Below, in pieces: positions 13,801 through 25,757 of a stretch of DNA of 54,070 nucleotides. Under the pieces are notes generated by a model. The model did not search any database. It worked only from the letters and a program-made list of their open reading frames with translations, and was not told the origin of the DNA. Positions within the stretch are counted from its first letter, which is position 1; every line of letters starts with the position of its first letter. The translations under genes were made by a program, and so were the position numbers. Source of the stretch: Pelargonium nanum (Eukaryota > Streptophyta > Magnoliopsida > Geraniales > Geraniaceae); the NCBI GenBank assembly GCA_036897485.1, contig JAYMTF010000101.1:1-54070 (forward strand), read 5' to 3'.

Positions 13801-15355
13801 AAACTCCACCTACATAGATGAAAGAACAGTAACATGTTAAATCAATAATATATATATATATACACATGTGATAAGAAAATCTTCATAAAAACTAATTGAT
13901 CAACAGAAATGGTAACTTCTATATTCAAATGAACAATATCAAGTGTCTGTTGATGAACTATATATATTATATTACTCATCTGTTTTTCTTTTTTGCAATG
14001 TAGAATGTAGCATATGTCAATGCCAACAAATAACTTGTTTTATGTCCTGACTTTTGAGCAAATACTAATACATTCCTGGACTGGGTGCTTGCCTAGATAT
14101 GAGTCCAAAGACCAAGTAAGAAATTCTAAAACCTGAGAGACACCAAAGAAACTTCTTAACATTTGGACATTTAAAATGTACTTTTGTTCTTCCCATTAAG
14201 TGCAGACAAGTCAATCTAAATTTCAATCTCACATATTGCATTGTAAAACGAACAACATCAACTCAAAGGGGCATGGCCTTAATCATTTACTTGGTTAATA
14301 TCCCAAAATTCAGTAATGCATGTTTTTAGCTGATAATTTTACCCCCCACACATCCCAAAATAGTCACTTTGTGGGAAGATAAGAGTAAAAGCCAGACAAA
14401 TTGAATGATCCAGTCCCAGCAAGGCACCTAATTTCCACATAATCCAGTATTTCCAAATTGAAGGGAAGTTGCGGTCACATTTCAAGCAAGCATCACACCA
14501 CACCACACCAAAAATCAATTTAGAAAAATTGCTTCTTTATCACTTTTCTTTCTCATAGAAAATTGACATTTCTCCCCATTAAAATACTAATGAAATTCCA
14601 ATTCCAAATTTGTTGAGACAACTCAAATTTGAATGTAAAATAGTACCAAACAAACAAACTGTAGTAATCAAGTTTTACCTTCTGAATCAACACCCTTTTA
14701 AAAATCTGAGCTCTTAGTGTTGACATGACCTTTTCCCAAATAGTGTTCATGTTTATAACAAAAATGACAGTAAAAATTGGCTCCATTGCATACAAGACTC
14801 CAACTTTACTAAGCAATCTCCACAGTGGCTCACTTCTAGCGCCAATTAACACCTCAAAAAACCGCCCTACAAAAAAAATCCCCAAAATCAAGACTTAAGT
14901 CAATTAATCCCATAATCTGACCAATCTCAACAACAAATTGGGAATTACATACCAGAAAATATCGGCATGGAGAGAGTGCAGGTGGTGCAACCAACGAGTG
15001 CCAGAACCGAAATGGCGAGCCGCACCTTGTGCTCCAGCAACAGACTCCAGAGAAGGCTCCAGCTGACGGCGGTCGGCGAAGGAAGCTTCTCGTCCTGGGG
15101 CTCGTGGATTGTGGGGTCGGGCTCGCTGACGATCGGGTCCGAAGCGGGACCGGTGACGTAAGCGAAGGAGATAGTGGTGGCGCGTCTGCTATCGGAAGCT
15201 CTCCACAAACACGAAGCAATTGGCGCGAAAGGCTTGAGGTTAGGGAAGGTTCTTGGCGCGTGGAGGGTCGGAGAGTTGGAGAAGCGAGTGAGGTTGGTTC
15301 GGTGGAGGAAGGGGAGAGCTGACATAGGCGATGCCGATGCCATCGCCATTGCCAT
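7894..15355 (-). CDS. ABCB28: Half-size ABC transporter, ABCB28 type, plastid-targeted
   Basis: Sixteen exons in transcript order: 15355-14953, 14866-14679, 13809-13786, 13122-13021, 12287-12197, 11694-11594, 11378-11328, 11236-11108, 10391-10329, 10251-9972, 9659-9511, 9399-9310, 8609-8475, 8391-8335, 8255-8199, 8130-7894. They close in frame to 718 residues, close to the roughly 714 I recall for Arabidopsis ABCB28. A Ser/Arg/Pro-rich, acid-poor N terminus (about 60 residues) suggests a transit peptide. One transmembrane domain is followed by one nucleotide-binding domain: Walker [11 protein letters not shown]-loop VNQEP, signature LSGGQRQ, Walker B ILILDEATS and switch histidine in VIAHRLST, so it looks active as a dimer. 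The substrate is unknown. Exon 3 is only 24 nt. The donor after exon 4 (13020-13019) is GC rather than GT. Residues VYKRSTVP-like and GTQRLAFE at the end match the ABCB28 group rather than mitochondrial ABCB25. Confidence 0.92.
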
Positions 15356-18006
15356 GGCTTGCTCTGCTCTGCACTGTCTTTTACTGAGAGAAACAACTGC
15401 GAATTTTGTCCAAATTTTCGGTTTTAGATGATACGGTAGCGAGGTGGCCTCACGAAATGTTGACGTGTTTTTCGTTATACGACGTCGTCCTAGCGTGACA
15501 ATCGTGAATTTACTCGAACGAAATGAAAAATACGAAATCAGATTTTTCTGCCAAAACCTAATTAATAGGCACAAATTGAGTAAATCTATATGCAGGAAAA
15601 TGTTTCAAATTGGTTATTATTTTTCCAATATTATCTCCAATACTCACACACCCACATGGCCACATACAACAAACATAACATCCATCCATCCTATAAGTCT
15701 TCTTACTTTATGAAACGTTTTGATTATTTAGTATTCAAATATGTTCTAATTTAGTCAGTAATGTTGTTGTAACTAGTGTTAATGTGGAGTCTATATTTAT
15801 TTTTTATATATATATCTCAAATATTGTCTTAGCAAAATTGTTGTTGGACATTGACTGCATTTAACAATGACAGTTGCACAATCTTCCTCATTTGTCAAAT
15901 ATGGTTGTTCCATGAGAGATGCTGAATGGTGTGCTCATGGTGCCCAAGCTTTTCTATAAATATAATAGAGTTCATTACCTCTTCTAATAACACAAGATTA
16001 CAAAACACACCTATAGTTGTGATGTACTAAGCATTTGGGGTTATGTGAGAAAAATTGAAACTATTTTACTCATATGCAATATGGTTTAATTTTTCTCTTC
16101 AATCAATATCACTACAATTGACATTTGTGTGGACGTATGCAGTTTGCCAAACCACGTAAAATTCTTGTGTTAGTCTTTTATTTATATTTTTGTTGTCATT
16201 ATCTTTGGTTTACTTGTGCGAGACACAAGTGTAATTGTAAGACGATTGAGCGTGGAACCCATCAATTATTAGATGAGCCAAAAAAAACTATCATAACATG
16301 CATTTTGCGGCGGGTTAGACAAAAATAATAACAATAATCATAGTACGACAAACTTTTTTTCACTTAAGACTAAAACACTATGTTGCATTTATTTTGGTTT
16401 CGTTCATATAAAATTCTTGTATATTTCAAAGTTCCGGTAAAAAAATGGGGAGTAAATTCAACAAAATTTGTTATAATTGCAATAAGTTATGGTTAAACGG
16501 ATTCTTTTATTGTTGTAGTCAATAGATTAGGGTTTATTTGGTAGTTTTCAGTAACATGAATGCATTAACTGTGGTTTTCTTTAGTTTGTTAGTAGTTACC
16601 GTTTACGATTTTGTGTTCTTTGAATCTATTTGTTTATTAGTTGTATTAGTATACTATAAGTTTGAAATAGTGTTGAGGAACTCAAAGCCTTAGATCAAGT
16701 CATTGAAGTCTATGTAAGGAAGCATGTCGTTAAGCAGTAACTTCGTGTGTGTTTGTGATATTGACTTAGGTAGGAGAGTAAGAATCTCTTTTGAATTTCA
16801 AACGACAAATCTAGAGAGAACATAGAGCGATATAGAGATATAAATGTTAGAGTAATTAATAATCTTTTATCTTCAACAAAAGAGTCTTTATACTAATTAA
16901 AATCAAGATGTCATGATGTGCATTCCCTTCCCATACACCTTGTTGAACTTTCAGACCTTCACTCACCACAAATGACTTTAGTTTTTAGGAGTGTCCACTA
17001 TTATTGTGAAATATTCTGTTGACTCGAGTGATGAAAAAAGTACAACCTCCATCACCTTCTCAAGCGTAGGATGCCAAACGCGACAGCTCTCTTAAGCAAA
17101 AGACACACGAGCTTCACTATTTTCGAGGCATAACTTTGCAGTCGTGTGCTACTTTGTCTTGAGCTAGGTTGGCTTGAGGAGTCGGGGGGGTGTTTCTCAA
17201 ATGACGTGAGTGTGATCCATCTTTAGTGAGACCACCATAGGCATCTTGATCATGTGAAAATTCTCACTCAAATTGTGGAAGCTTGGAGGTGATGAGAAAG
17301 ACAATTTAACCGAAAAATTATCAAATGACAATGTGGACTTTTCACTATGGCATGAGCTAACATTGCATCAGAATGCTCGTGACTTTAGCGTTACGACGTA
17401 GCCCGCATTTGCGTTGTAAGAATTGGTCTCTATCCCTTCCTAGGACGATTTTCTAAAAACGAGTTTATTTCCCTTCGTTTGGCGGTTCGTTTTAGCATGA
17501 ACTCTTTCAAAGTGTCGACACAATTTTGCGATACACATATTGCCTTTACAGTAGTCTTGGCAGTAGCATCAATATGTTATGGCCCTTATGGGACACTTTA
17601 TTCAAAAAAAAAATGTTATGGGACACAGTAGAATTTCCCAAGTAAGAAACGGAGGGCATTATAGGAAAAGTAAGACAGCATCAGCATCTCCACGTGCCAG
17701 TTCGTGAATCGGCCAAAAATTGATCTCCTTCACGAGATTCTGGACTCTCTCTCTCTCTCGCTCTGGCTCTCTCCACACGATTCACCCACCAAAACCCATA
17801 TCTTGGTTTCCCCAATCTCCTCTCTCTCGAAACTCGCTCGCTTGGCTCAGTCCTTGACCCATTGTCCAACTCCGATTCTATGGAGCACAACCAGTCGCAA
17901 CCTCTGTCTGATTTCCCTCTCCACTCCTTCACTCTGTAGTGCGACTAGTTGCAGAATCGTCAAATCTCACCCTCTCTGTTGACTTTAAGCTTCTTCCCCG
18001 AATCAA
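15356..18006. other. Bidirectional upstream region of ABCB28 and the Per1-like gene
   Basis: This is 2.65 kb between divergent genes. 15356-15500 is the ABCB28 leader and promoter. 15600-17600 is AT-rich, with no frame I would call a gene. A degraded retroelement is possible at 16670-17450 but I found no LTR ends. 17640-18006 is CT-rich (CTCTCT run near 17748-17770) and reads as promoter and 5' UTR of the following gene. Confidence 0.5.
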
Positions 18007-21000
18007 ATGGCTCTCCGCAACTGGGTTCTGTTTCTCGCTGCGTTTTCGTGTCTCGTCCGGGTCCTCCAAGCAAGTGTTGGTGATGATGATCCGATTTACA
18101 AGTAAGCTCCTTTACTCTTTTGTTCATTTCAATTCACGACTCATGTGATTTGATGCAATTTTTCTTTCAATAGAATCGCCTGCAAAGTGTTTGATTGAAT
18201 GCCCGATCAAATCCTTCATGAATTCCCTTGATATTTGATGTTTTTGGAATCAGTTTCCGTACAAGTTTTCTGCGAGTGATCTATTAGGCTAAGTTTTGGT
18301 GCTTTATATGTGGATTTATTAGGCTTATCTCTTGCTGTACTCAACTGATTAGTTTTGGCTTTTGTTTGTTTTAATGGTTAATTGGTGATACTGAAAAAAA
18401 GGGTTGCTGACTATTAGAAATTTGTGAAGTAAAAGACAAGCCCATCCACTAGTTTTTGCCTTTTTTGGTTGTGAAAAATGAGAAGCAAGAAGGATGGATG
18501 TTTGTTTTGTTTTTAAAACTCACTATGGTTTGAGGTCTTCCATAACTGATGGGCCCGGCATTGATTAAGCGAGAAAGGACTCCCATATTTAGGTGGAGCT
18601 TGATGAAGTGTGTAGTTATACCTGAACTCTTGATATATACATTAGAGGACAAGAAATAGTTTTGATTTGAGATAACCAAACCTGTATAATATACCTGGAT
18701 TTTTGTTATTATTGTATCTACTACAGTACTGATTTCTTTGTTATCTTGTTGTTGTTCTAGGTCTTGTGTTGAGCAATGTGAGACAACTGGATGTGTAGGG
18801 AGCAAATGTTTCCAGCACTGCAAATTCTCGTCTGATGGGAAACCTATTGATGGTCCATGGTACATGCAAGAACCACTTTACCAACGGTGGAAACAGTGGG
18901 ACTGCCAAAGTGACTGTCGCTACCAATGTATGCTTGACAGAGAAGAAGAAAGGGAGAAACTTGGTCACAAACCAGTCAAGTATCATGGGAAATGGCCATT
19001 TCAGCGTGTTTATGGCATTCAGGTTATTATTTTCAATTTAGTTGAGTTTTAAGTTGACCTTGATATAGGCGCTCTGATATAACTAGATGATGCTATGATT
19101 TTAGGAACCTGTTTCTGTTGCTCTTTCTGCACTCAATCTTGCCATGCAATTTCATGGTTGGTTATCCTTTTTCATCCTTCTATACTACAAGTTGCCTTTG
19201 AGACAAAATAAGAAGACATACTATGAGTATACTGGCTTGTGGCATATCTATGGAATCCTTTCAATGAACTCTTGGCTCTGGAGTGCTGTTTTTCATAGCC
19301 GGTAAGCAGTCCTTGTCATTTTTATTTTCTTATCCTCTATGTATCTATATTGTGGTATTTAGGGAACGAATCTCCAAACAAGCTCAAGCCTTTCATTTCA
19401 TGTCCTCACGCTTCGCTACTGCATAGTGTCCCATTTATTGATGACATGGAAATATGTGAAATGTGAAGTATTAAAATGGTAGGGGGCTCCACGCACTGCC
19501 CATTAGGTTTATACTCATTTGGGTTAGGTACCTTGTGATATAACATCATGCAAGCTGTTTCTGGTTCTATGTAAACTGTAAAGTGAAGTGGATAAAGTTT
19601 TCATGTTAGATGATTGTTGGGAAATGTTCTACATTCATCTGGATATGCATTTTGCAAAAATTGTGCTGCAATTTGCAATAGTCTCTTCACTTTTTGGTGA
19701 GGACTGAATCAGTTATAATTTTCCTTTTTTAGGATGAATGAAATTGAGAAATGATTAGAATTTTTTGTTCTGCTATCTTTCTTCCTCCCTGATTATGCAC
19801 TGCATTATTGTTTTTCATTTGTAAATTATGTGTGGGTTTCTGACTTAATTATCTGTAGAGATGTTGATTTGACAGAGAAGCTGGATTATTCGTCTGCAGT
19901 GGCACTACTTGGTTTTTCTCTTATTATTGCAATACTGCGAGCTTTCAATGTGAGAGATGAAGCTGCAAGAGTCATGGTTGCTGCTCCTCTGCTTGCATTC
20001 GTGACAACACACATCTTGTATCTGAACTTTTACAAACTTGATTATGGTAATACATTTCTCCATTAAGCTCCACCAATTTAATGATGCTTCACGGTCGCTT
20101 TCTGTTTATAGCTTTGAGTTCATTAATAAATGCTCTGTGTCCACTTTAGACTATACTGCTCCTTAGTGGTGTAGGCATTGATTCTCAACTTTTTTTAGTC
20201 TTTTTTTGTGCAATTCAAGAATAGTATGAATCTTGAAGTTGCAAAAAGAGTTTACTGATCCTCATTCTCTTACTGAATTATAAAGCCAGCTTTCATCTCG
20301 ACAGAAAGGAAGAGAGAGGGATTCACATCTCTTTTTTCCCATGAGAAAGCAATTTGGTACATATAGTTGGGCATACATGGAAATAGGTATTATAGTTTTG
20401 ATCAGAAACCCACCAAGCCAAGGAACTGCATAATCATGAATTTGTCAAACTTTTTTTAAATGACTAGAGAAATGTCAATCTTGAGCCATTGGGGACCACA
20501 AATTTGCGAAACTAACCCCATAATTATAAATGCTATTCACTCAAGCTTGTTACATGAGATTGACATGATTGTGTTGCTTATGAGCAATCGTTTCTACTGA
20601 TAACATACATATAGTTTTTTTTAGACAGCGTAACTGATTTTGTTTATAAATATGTTTGTAATTTGATTGAGTCAAGCTGATTCTATCATCACAACTTAAA
20701 TATTAAATAGTATGCCTAAGCATGTTTTCCCCCCTTTCTATTTGGCAATGGTTTGATACAAGTAATGATGTGCAGGTTTAAACATGAAAGTGTGTATGGC
20801 CATGGGCATAGCTCAGCTTCTTATATGGGCTTTTTGGGCCGGTTTGAGTCGCCATCCGTCACGCTGGAAGTTGTGGGTGGTGGTCATAAGCGGAGGTTTG
20901 GCAATGCTTCTAGAAATATATGACTTCCCACCCTACTGGAGATTTGTGGATGCCCATGCTCTTTGGCATGCTACCACCATCCCTCTCACATACCTCTGGT

Positions 21001-21062
21001 GGAGTTTCATCAGAGATGACGCCGAGTTTAGGACAACAACTCTTCTCAAGAAGGTGAAATAG
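18007..21062 (+). CDS. Per1/PGAP3-like GPI-anchor lipid-remodelling membrane protein
   Basis: Five exons, 18007-18101, 18761-19022, 19105-19301, 19859-20046 and 20776-21062, close in frame to 342 residues, the usual family size. A hydrophobic signal peptide (about residues 1-23) is followed by a Cys-rich luminal segment (CVEQCETTGC, CFQHC, CQSDCRYQC) and seven hydrophobic segments. Family marks include WHIYGILSMNSWLWSAVFHS followed by RD, and DAHALWHATTIP near the end, the His/Asp-bearing motifs of the CREST membrane hydrolase superfamily. Known members (yeast Per1, animal PGAP3) act in the ER/Golgi on the acyl chain of GPI anchors. The role here is inferred from that. It is convergent with the DREB1 gene 404 bp downstream. 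Confidence 0.9.
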
Positions 21063-21466
21063 CTGGTCGCAGTGTTCTATCTTTTTCCTCGTGTATAAGC
21101 ATTTGTTTGAAAGGCTTGGCATGACGGGCTCCTCCTCAATCTGCATCATCACATTTGGTTAAATTGTTTCCACAGCTAGCATATATGGGATTCATTTTGT
21201 GAGAAACTGGATTTCTGGGTTGTTTCTTCTTTTTCCTAAGAGTATTTGTTCTTAGTTGAATCAGAAACCAAGGCAACTATAAATTGACTCATTCGTATAT
21301 TCTTGTCAATTTTTCTTCGAGTTCTTGATATAGCAATTCTTCATATATTTACGCAAAGCTAATTATTTATTTATATTCATCGATCAAATCGAACAAACAT
21401 AGTTTGACTCCGTACTTCTCCCTCCAAAAAATATAGATCGAAGTACATCAAAATTGAAATTTACAC
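21063..21466. other. Convergent 3' region
   Basis: This is AT-rich 3' UTR sequence shared between the convergent Per1-like and DREB1 genes. I see no gene or repeat in it. Confidence 0.5.
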
Positions 21467-22048
21467 TCAATAGCTCCATAACGACACGTCAGCATCCAAT
21501 TCCACGTCATCAACAGAGTACTCGTGAGGCGGAGGCAGGAGCATACCCTCCGCCATATTAGCGAGCAAGCTCGGCATTCCAAACACCGCCTCCTCGTCCA
21601 TGTAAAACGCGCTCTCCGACGTCGTTTCGCTCTCCGCGCACTCCCTGGCGGCCTCCGCCGCCGCCCTCTGTATATCCTTGGCGTCCTGCGAGGCCGGAAT
21701 GGTCAGCCTCCACGCCGAGTCCGCGAAGTTCAGGCACGCCGACCGCCCCCTCAGGGCCAGGGCCGCCACGTCGTGGGCCCTGGCCGCCATCTCCGCCGTG
21801 GGGAACGTCCCCAGCCATATCCTAGCTTGCTTGTTGGGCTCCCGAACCTCGCAGACCCACTTCCCGGAGTTCCTCCGCCTCACTCCCCGGTAGACCGGGT
21901 GGCGCGTCTCCCGGAACTTCTTGCGCCCACCCTTTTTCTTGGGGTGACTCGAAGCCAGCATCACATCTGAATCGGGAGAAGACGATTCCGGCCAGAGATC
22001 GGAACCAGAACCAGAACCAGTAGGAGAATAATTAGAAAAGATATCCAT
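21467..22048 (-). CDS. CBF/DREB1-type AP2/ERF transcription factor
   Basis: A single-exon frame of 193 residues. One AP2 domain (about 53-110, [19 protein letters not shown] onward) carries the valine and glutamate of DREB-type DNA binding. It is flanked by the two CBF signatures, [16 protein letters not shown] (36-51, also a nuclear localisation signal) and DSAWR (110-114). An acidic C terminus ends in LWSY, as in CBF/DREB1 proteins. These nuclear factors bind CRT/DRE elements in cold or drought target genes. The signature is KKKGG instead of the commoner K/R-K/R-PAG, so it may belong to a divergent CBF4/DREB1-like branch. The ATG at 22048 was chosen over a TTG two codons upstream. Codon usage is very GC-rich, which is normal for this intronless family. 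Confidence 0.92.
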   Translation of the reverse strand: MDIFSNYSPTGSGSGSDLWPESSSPDSDVMLASSHPKKKGGRKKFRETRHPVYRGVRRRNSGKWVCEVREPNKQARIWLGTFPTAEMAARAHDVAALALRGRSACLNFADSAWRLTIPASQDAKDIQRAAAEAARECAESETTSESAFYMDEEAVFGMPSLLANMAEGMLLPPPHEYSVDDVELDADVSLWSY

Positions 22049-22140
22049 AAGCAAAATCTAAAAGAAGACAAAATTAACGGTTTTGTTTGTTTTTCAGTTG
22101 AAGCTTTTAGTTTTAGATAGTACGAAGTAGAGTGATACAC

Positions 22141-22148
22141 TATATATA
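22141..22148 (-). promoter_or_regulatory. TATA box of the DREB1 gene
   Basis: TATATATA lies about 95 bp upstream of the start codon, in the position expected of a plant TATA box. An acacgtgt element (ACGT core) sits further upstream at 22317-22324. Confidence 0.55.
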
Positions 22149-24339
22149 GATATGCAGAAGTAGTAGGTTTTTGAGGAATCATAGAGTCAGTGACTTACTG
22201 GAACACGGAATTAGTTGGGTGTGATAAGGAGACAGGCTGGTCCTGTTGCCTTGTCCTTCCTTCCCGGTTCCATGTACGTACGTTTAGATATAAAAAAAAG
22301 TTGGATTTGGGGAACAACACGTGTACACCTGGTTGATGTGGCAGTCAGACGAGGGGAGTTGACTGTGTTACAAGTGGTGAGGTGGAAGACATCGGAAGCT
22401 GCTGCTATGCTCATTGCTTAACTTATTTAACTATAAAGTGGCAGTTGGCGTCAAAGGTCTCTTTCAGAGACACTCATGTATTGCACTTTGAGGTGACAAC
22501 TTCCTCGCCCATTTTTTCTTTTTTTCTTTTTAAATTCACTTATTTATTTTTTTGGTTATAAATGAGGTAATCTGAACAAATAAACCCTTAGATTTTTTTT
22601 AACACAACCCTTAGATTTTTTTTTAAAAACAATTAACGCTTAGATTAAATTAAAATATCAATAATATCTCTCTCTTGTACATAGAGCGAAATTTAATGTG
22701 ATTTTATTATCTTATTAACTTGATTTAGGCTAATGCAAAAATAATATAGCTCCTATTCATTTATTAAGTCTTATAATTTGTAGCATTTTTATTGTTTCTA
22801 CCTCAAATTAAATGTTCATTTATTCTCATTCGGTTAAAAATGATAACTCAATATTTAATAAAAATAGTTAAGAACAATCAATATTACTACATACATGATA
22901 TATAATAATAGATGTGCACTTTATAGAAAAATTTAATTGCAGATAACCCTCATGCACTTATCGCCTTTTGTATATGTGTTCTCAACTAGAACTTTTTTCT
23001 AAATGAATTAACCCCTATAAACTTTCCATCACACCACATCTCATTTTTCAAGTGTAACTTTGTACACAACTAATCTAAGTCATGTGAACTAGTTTCTCAC
23101 TCAATTTTCATTAAAGTTTTCGATGAGGGGCTAATCATATTACTTCATGAATTATAGCTTTTATCATATTTTGCCTTTCTTTGGTAATTGAATTGATACA
23201 TAGAACAACGAGGTTATGGGTGGAGGATATGTTGCAGTAAGCTAGGCTTTTATGACGACTCAAACAAATGTTGAGCTCATTCTGTGACCCAAACAAAAGT
23301 TGAGCTACTTTACTGACTCAAATAAAGGTCGAGATCCTTTGAGAGCAGATTGTCATGATCCAAATTAATTAATTAGGAGTCGCGTGCTCGTCTAAAGCTA
23401 AGTCGATCGGAAATAGTGGTCAAGTTGTTGGGTCAGTTTGGCCACCTTAGGAAGATGGTCATGTAAGGTGGGATTGCTACAAATGTGATTATGCATAAGT
23501 GGCTTTGCTAACTCAATTTATTTCGATGTCGGGTTAGTCGCTATTATTACCTGTTGGAACTTGGTGTGGCGTGGTGCTCGAGGGGCACGAGTTAGTTCAT
23601 GATTTGCCGTTTTAATTAATGATTTTTAGACAACATAACGTACACTTTTATAATTTTTTGGTTATTTATAAATTGGAGTAGTCCATTTTAGTTTTCTAAA
23701 AAAATAATGTTCATGAATGATTGTACTTACTTTCGCAGATAGTATTTGTCCATTTTATCTAAACAAAAGTTAACACAAGATAGTTGTTCATTTTTTTGGG
23801 AATTAGTTTATCAAGAATCACTAATAAATATCTGATTGGGCCATAAAACCGTATTTTGTTAAGTGATCACTTTTGAGTCATTGTAAAGGTGATGTAAATA
23901 TATTGATGAACACAATTACAAGTGGGAGAGAAGGCGAGGAATGGGAACCGTCCTGGAAGTCACGTGTGGAAGGTGACGTGGCGCCAATAAATGAAAAACA
24001 ACGAGAAAAAAGCTTTTCAAAGTGACGTCACGCAGATCCCAAAACACGGTTGACAGTTAATATTGTAACTAACTGCTGCCACTTGGGAGGCAGAGGCGGT
24101 TTGGCCACGGAAACGCGTTGGAACTAAAAAAGTCGGTGGGTGGGTCCCACCAGGTTATCGTACTTTTCCTTCATGTCAATTGTCATGCTGTTTCAACCGC
24201 ACTTTCCATTCTTTTACTTCATTTTTTTTTAAGGTTTACTTCATTTTCTTTCATTCTCTCCTCAAATTATTCCTATCAGTTGAATTATTATTATTTTTTT
24301 TGAATGTAAAGACAACTAGGGTACTTTTCCTTTAAACTA
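22149..24339. other. Intergenic AT-rich region upstream of DREB1
   Basis: No gene is recognisable. A short degenerate tandem repeat (about 30 bp, three copies of gact/ccaaacaaa-gttgagct) lies at 23254-23335. A cluster of ACGT-type elements lies at 23961-24055: CACGTG at 23961, GACGTGG at 23975, TGACGTCA at 24023, and TTGAC at 24050. The rest is AT-rich. Confidence 0.5.
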
Positions 24340-24521
24340 GGGTAAGTTGTCATCATATTATCTGTACTTGTTGAAACTATGTAGTTAACACTAGAGTAGT
24401 TTTTTTATATTAGTCTGGCTCCTGTACTTTTTGAAACTTTGGATTTAGTGCAAATGACCTGCTAGTGCCGGTTATTTACCTCCACGTCAGCAAATATGTC
24501 ACATCACCCTTCCACGTCAGC
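24340..24521. mobile_element. Single TIR arm of the long-TIR MULE family
   Basis: From GGGTAAGTTGTC at 24340 the sequence follows the right arm of the 1-1046 element (read in complement) to about 24521, including tgtacttgttgaaa, tactttttgaaa, and tgacctgctagtgcc. The base pattern then departs and no opposite arm is found, so this is a truncated copy or an arm left by rearrangement. Confidence 0.7.
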
Positions 24522-24970
24522 TTCACAAATGCAGAAAAATGACGGAGGAGTTAAGATTTTGTTGGAATCGAACGGTGTGGGAGGTTGATACTAAAAGGGT
24601 CTCCACAAATGCAGTTGGAATGTGCAAGACTCAATTGAGTGGCACGACGAATGTAAAGCTTTCTATTGCTGTCGAGATCACATGGGTTTCTTGAGATTTT
24701 GATTCTTTTGTGTAAAATTAGTATTCAAACATAGTTGATCGATAGAGGCAAAGATGAAGACTTGATAGCCCTGTGTGGTTATCGTAGCAACAATCCCTTC
24801 TTTCCTTCTTGTTTTGTTGCTGGTATGGGTGTGATGTTGGAGAGGCTTGCAGTTACAGTATAATACTGAGCGACCTTTCAGATTTGGTTCGAATACACTG
24901 AACTTCAAAATTTTCAAATTTTCAATTTTAATGTGTTATGGAAAAACTCAACTTTTGGTGCCCAAAACTT
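24522..24970. other. Unassigned sequence between MULE arm and LINE-like insertion
   Basis: Non-coding and moderately AT-rich. It may be internal sequence of the truncated MULE copy. I recognise no domain or repeat in it. Confidence 0.35.
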
Positions 24971-24986
24971 CAAAGTTTGCAATTTT

Positions 24987-25286
24987 CTTTTATAAGCAAG
25001 CGGTAATTTTATTAATAAACTAAATTAAAGAGAATAAAAGTATAAGAGATGACCCAAAGAGGACAAAACTATCCCAAAAAGAAACAAGAACCCATAATAT
25101 TCCAAAACAGAATGGGGAGAGGGCGCCAAGGAGCGGGATCACGAATTTGGAGGTGCGCCTTTCGATTTCCCGAAGTTGATCGATGACCGCGAGCTCAGAG
25201 CCTCTAGCCTAAATTTCGAGTTCTTTGCGAAATTTCCAAATCAACGTAGAAGAATGGGTGGGTGACGAGCAGCTCTGATCGCCCTG
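24987..25286 (-). mobile_element. 5'-truncated LINE-like retroinsertion with 16-bp TSD
   Basis: The 300-bp segment is flanked by identical direct repeats CAAAGTTTGCAATTTT at 24971-24986 and 25287-25302, the target-site duplication size of LINE/SINE retroposition. Read on the minus strand it ends in taataaaattaccgcttgct then tataaaa, resembling the 3' tail of plant L1 elements. No tRNA-type A and B boxes are visible at its other end, which argues against a SINE. No coding frame survives. Confidence 0.6.
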
Positions 25287-25512
25287 CAAAGTTTGCAATT
25301 TTTGGCGACCGAAAACTTCAAACTTTGATGTTTCTGGCACCATATATTTTTTTTATTCAAAACACAAAAATCACGATGAAAATTGTTTCAGACCATCATT
25401 GCACTTTACAGATATTACTCTTCTCGGCGAACTCAAAATTAGGATTATGGCATTGTAAAGGAGGTTGGAAACTAAGAACTCTATGTTGAAATATAATATT
25501 AAAAAAATAAAT

Positions 25513-25620
25513 GAGGACTTCCTAGAAGGTCACCCATCCTAGTACTACTCTTGCCCAAACACGCTTAACTGCAGAGTTCTGATGGGTTCCGATGCATTAG
25601 TGCTGGTTTGATCGCATCTC
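25513..25620 (-). pseudogene. 5S rRNA-like sequence in the Cassandra LTR
   Basis: On the minus strand the block reads as most of a plant 5S rRNA: gatgcgatcaaaccagcact at the 5' side, agttaagcgtgtttgggcaa as the box-A region and aggatgggtgacc as box C. Substitutions at several normally invariant positions (for example ggtttgatcgcat against ggtatgatcgcat) and the surrounding LTR mark it as a retroelement-borne copy, not an rDNA gene. Confidence 0.85.
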
Positions 25621-25757
25621 ACTGTATGTATCCCATTATTGAAATTTAACATGGTATCAGAGCCTGAAGTCACACGTTCAATTTCTAACACCCCCAAAAT
25701 TTGTATAATTAAATTATTTATCTATTCTCTCTCTTTGGGCCTTCTATCCTTCAAGCC

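Noticed and set aside
13840..13865. AT microsatellite in ABCB28 intron 3
   Set aside because: Ordinary simple repeat in an intron, no further meaning.
14854..15396. Alternative minus-strand frame and plus-strand frames over ABCB28 exon 1
   Set aside because: Ser/Arg/Pro low-complexity shadows of the transit-peptide exon; the frame used encodes the conserved continuation into exon 2.
16125..16328. Short Cys-containing frame upstream of the Per1-like gene
   Set aside because: Unsupported start, intergenic composition, no signal peptide or Cys spacing of a known peptide family.
16670..17450. Degraded LTR retrotransposon
   Set aside because: Some retroelement-like phrases but no LTR pair, primer site or coding remnant found.
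21524..21970. Long plus-strand open frame opposite the DREB1 gene
   Set aside because: It is an Arg/Pro-rich antisense shadow caused by the GC-rich AP2 coding strand; no domain.
24987..25286. SINE
   Set aside because: TSD fits, but no pol III A/B boxes are visible at the expected end.
25513..25620. Functional 5S rRNA gene
   Set aside because: Substituted at conserved positions, single, and embedded in an LTR next to a primer-binding site.
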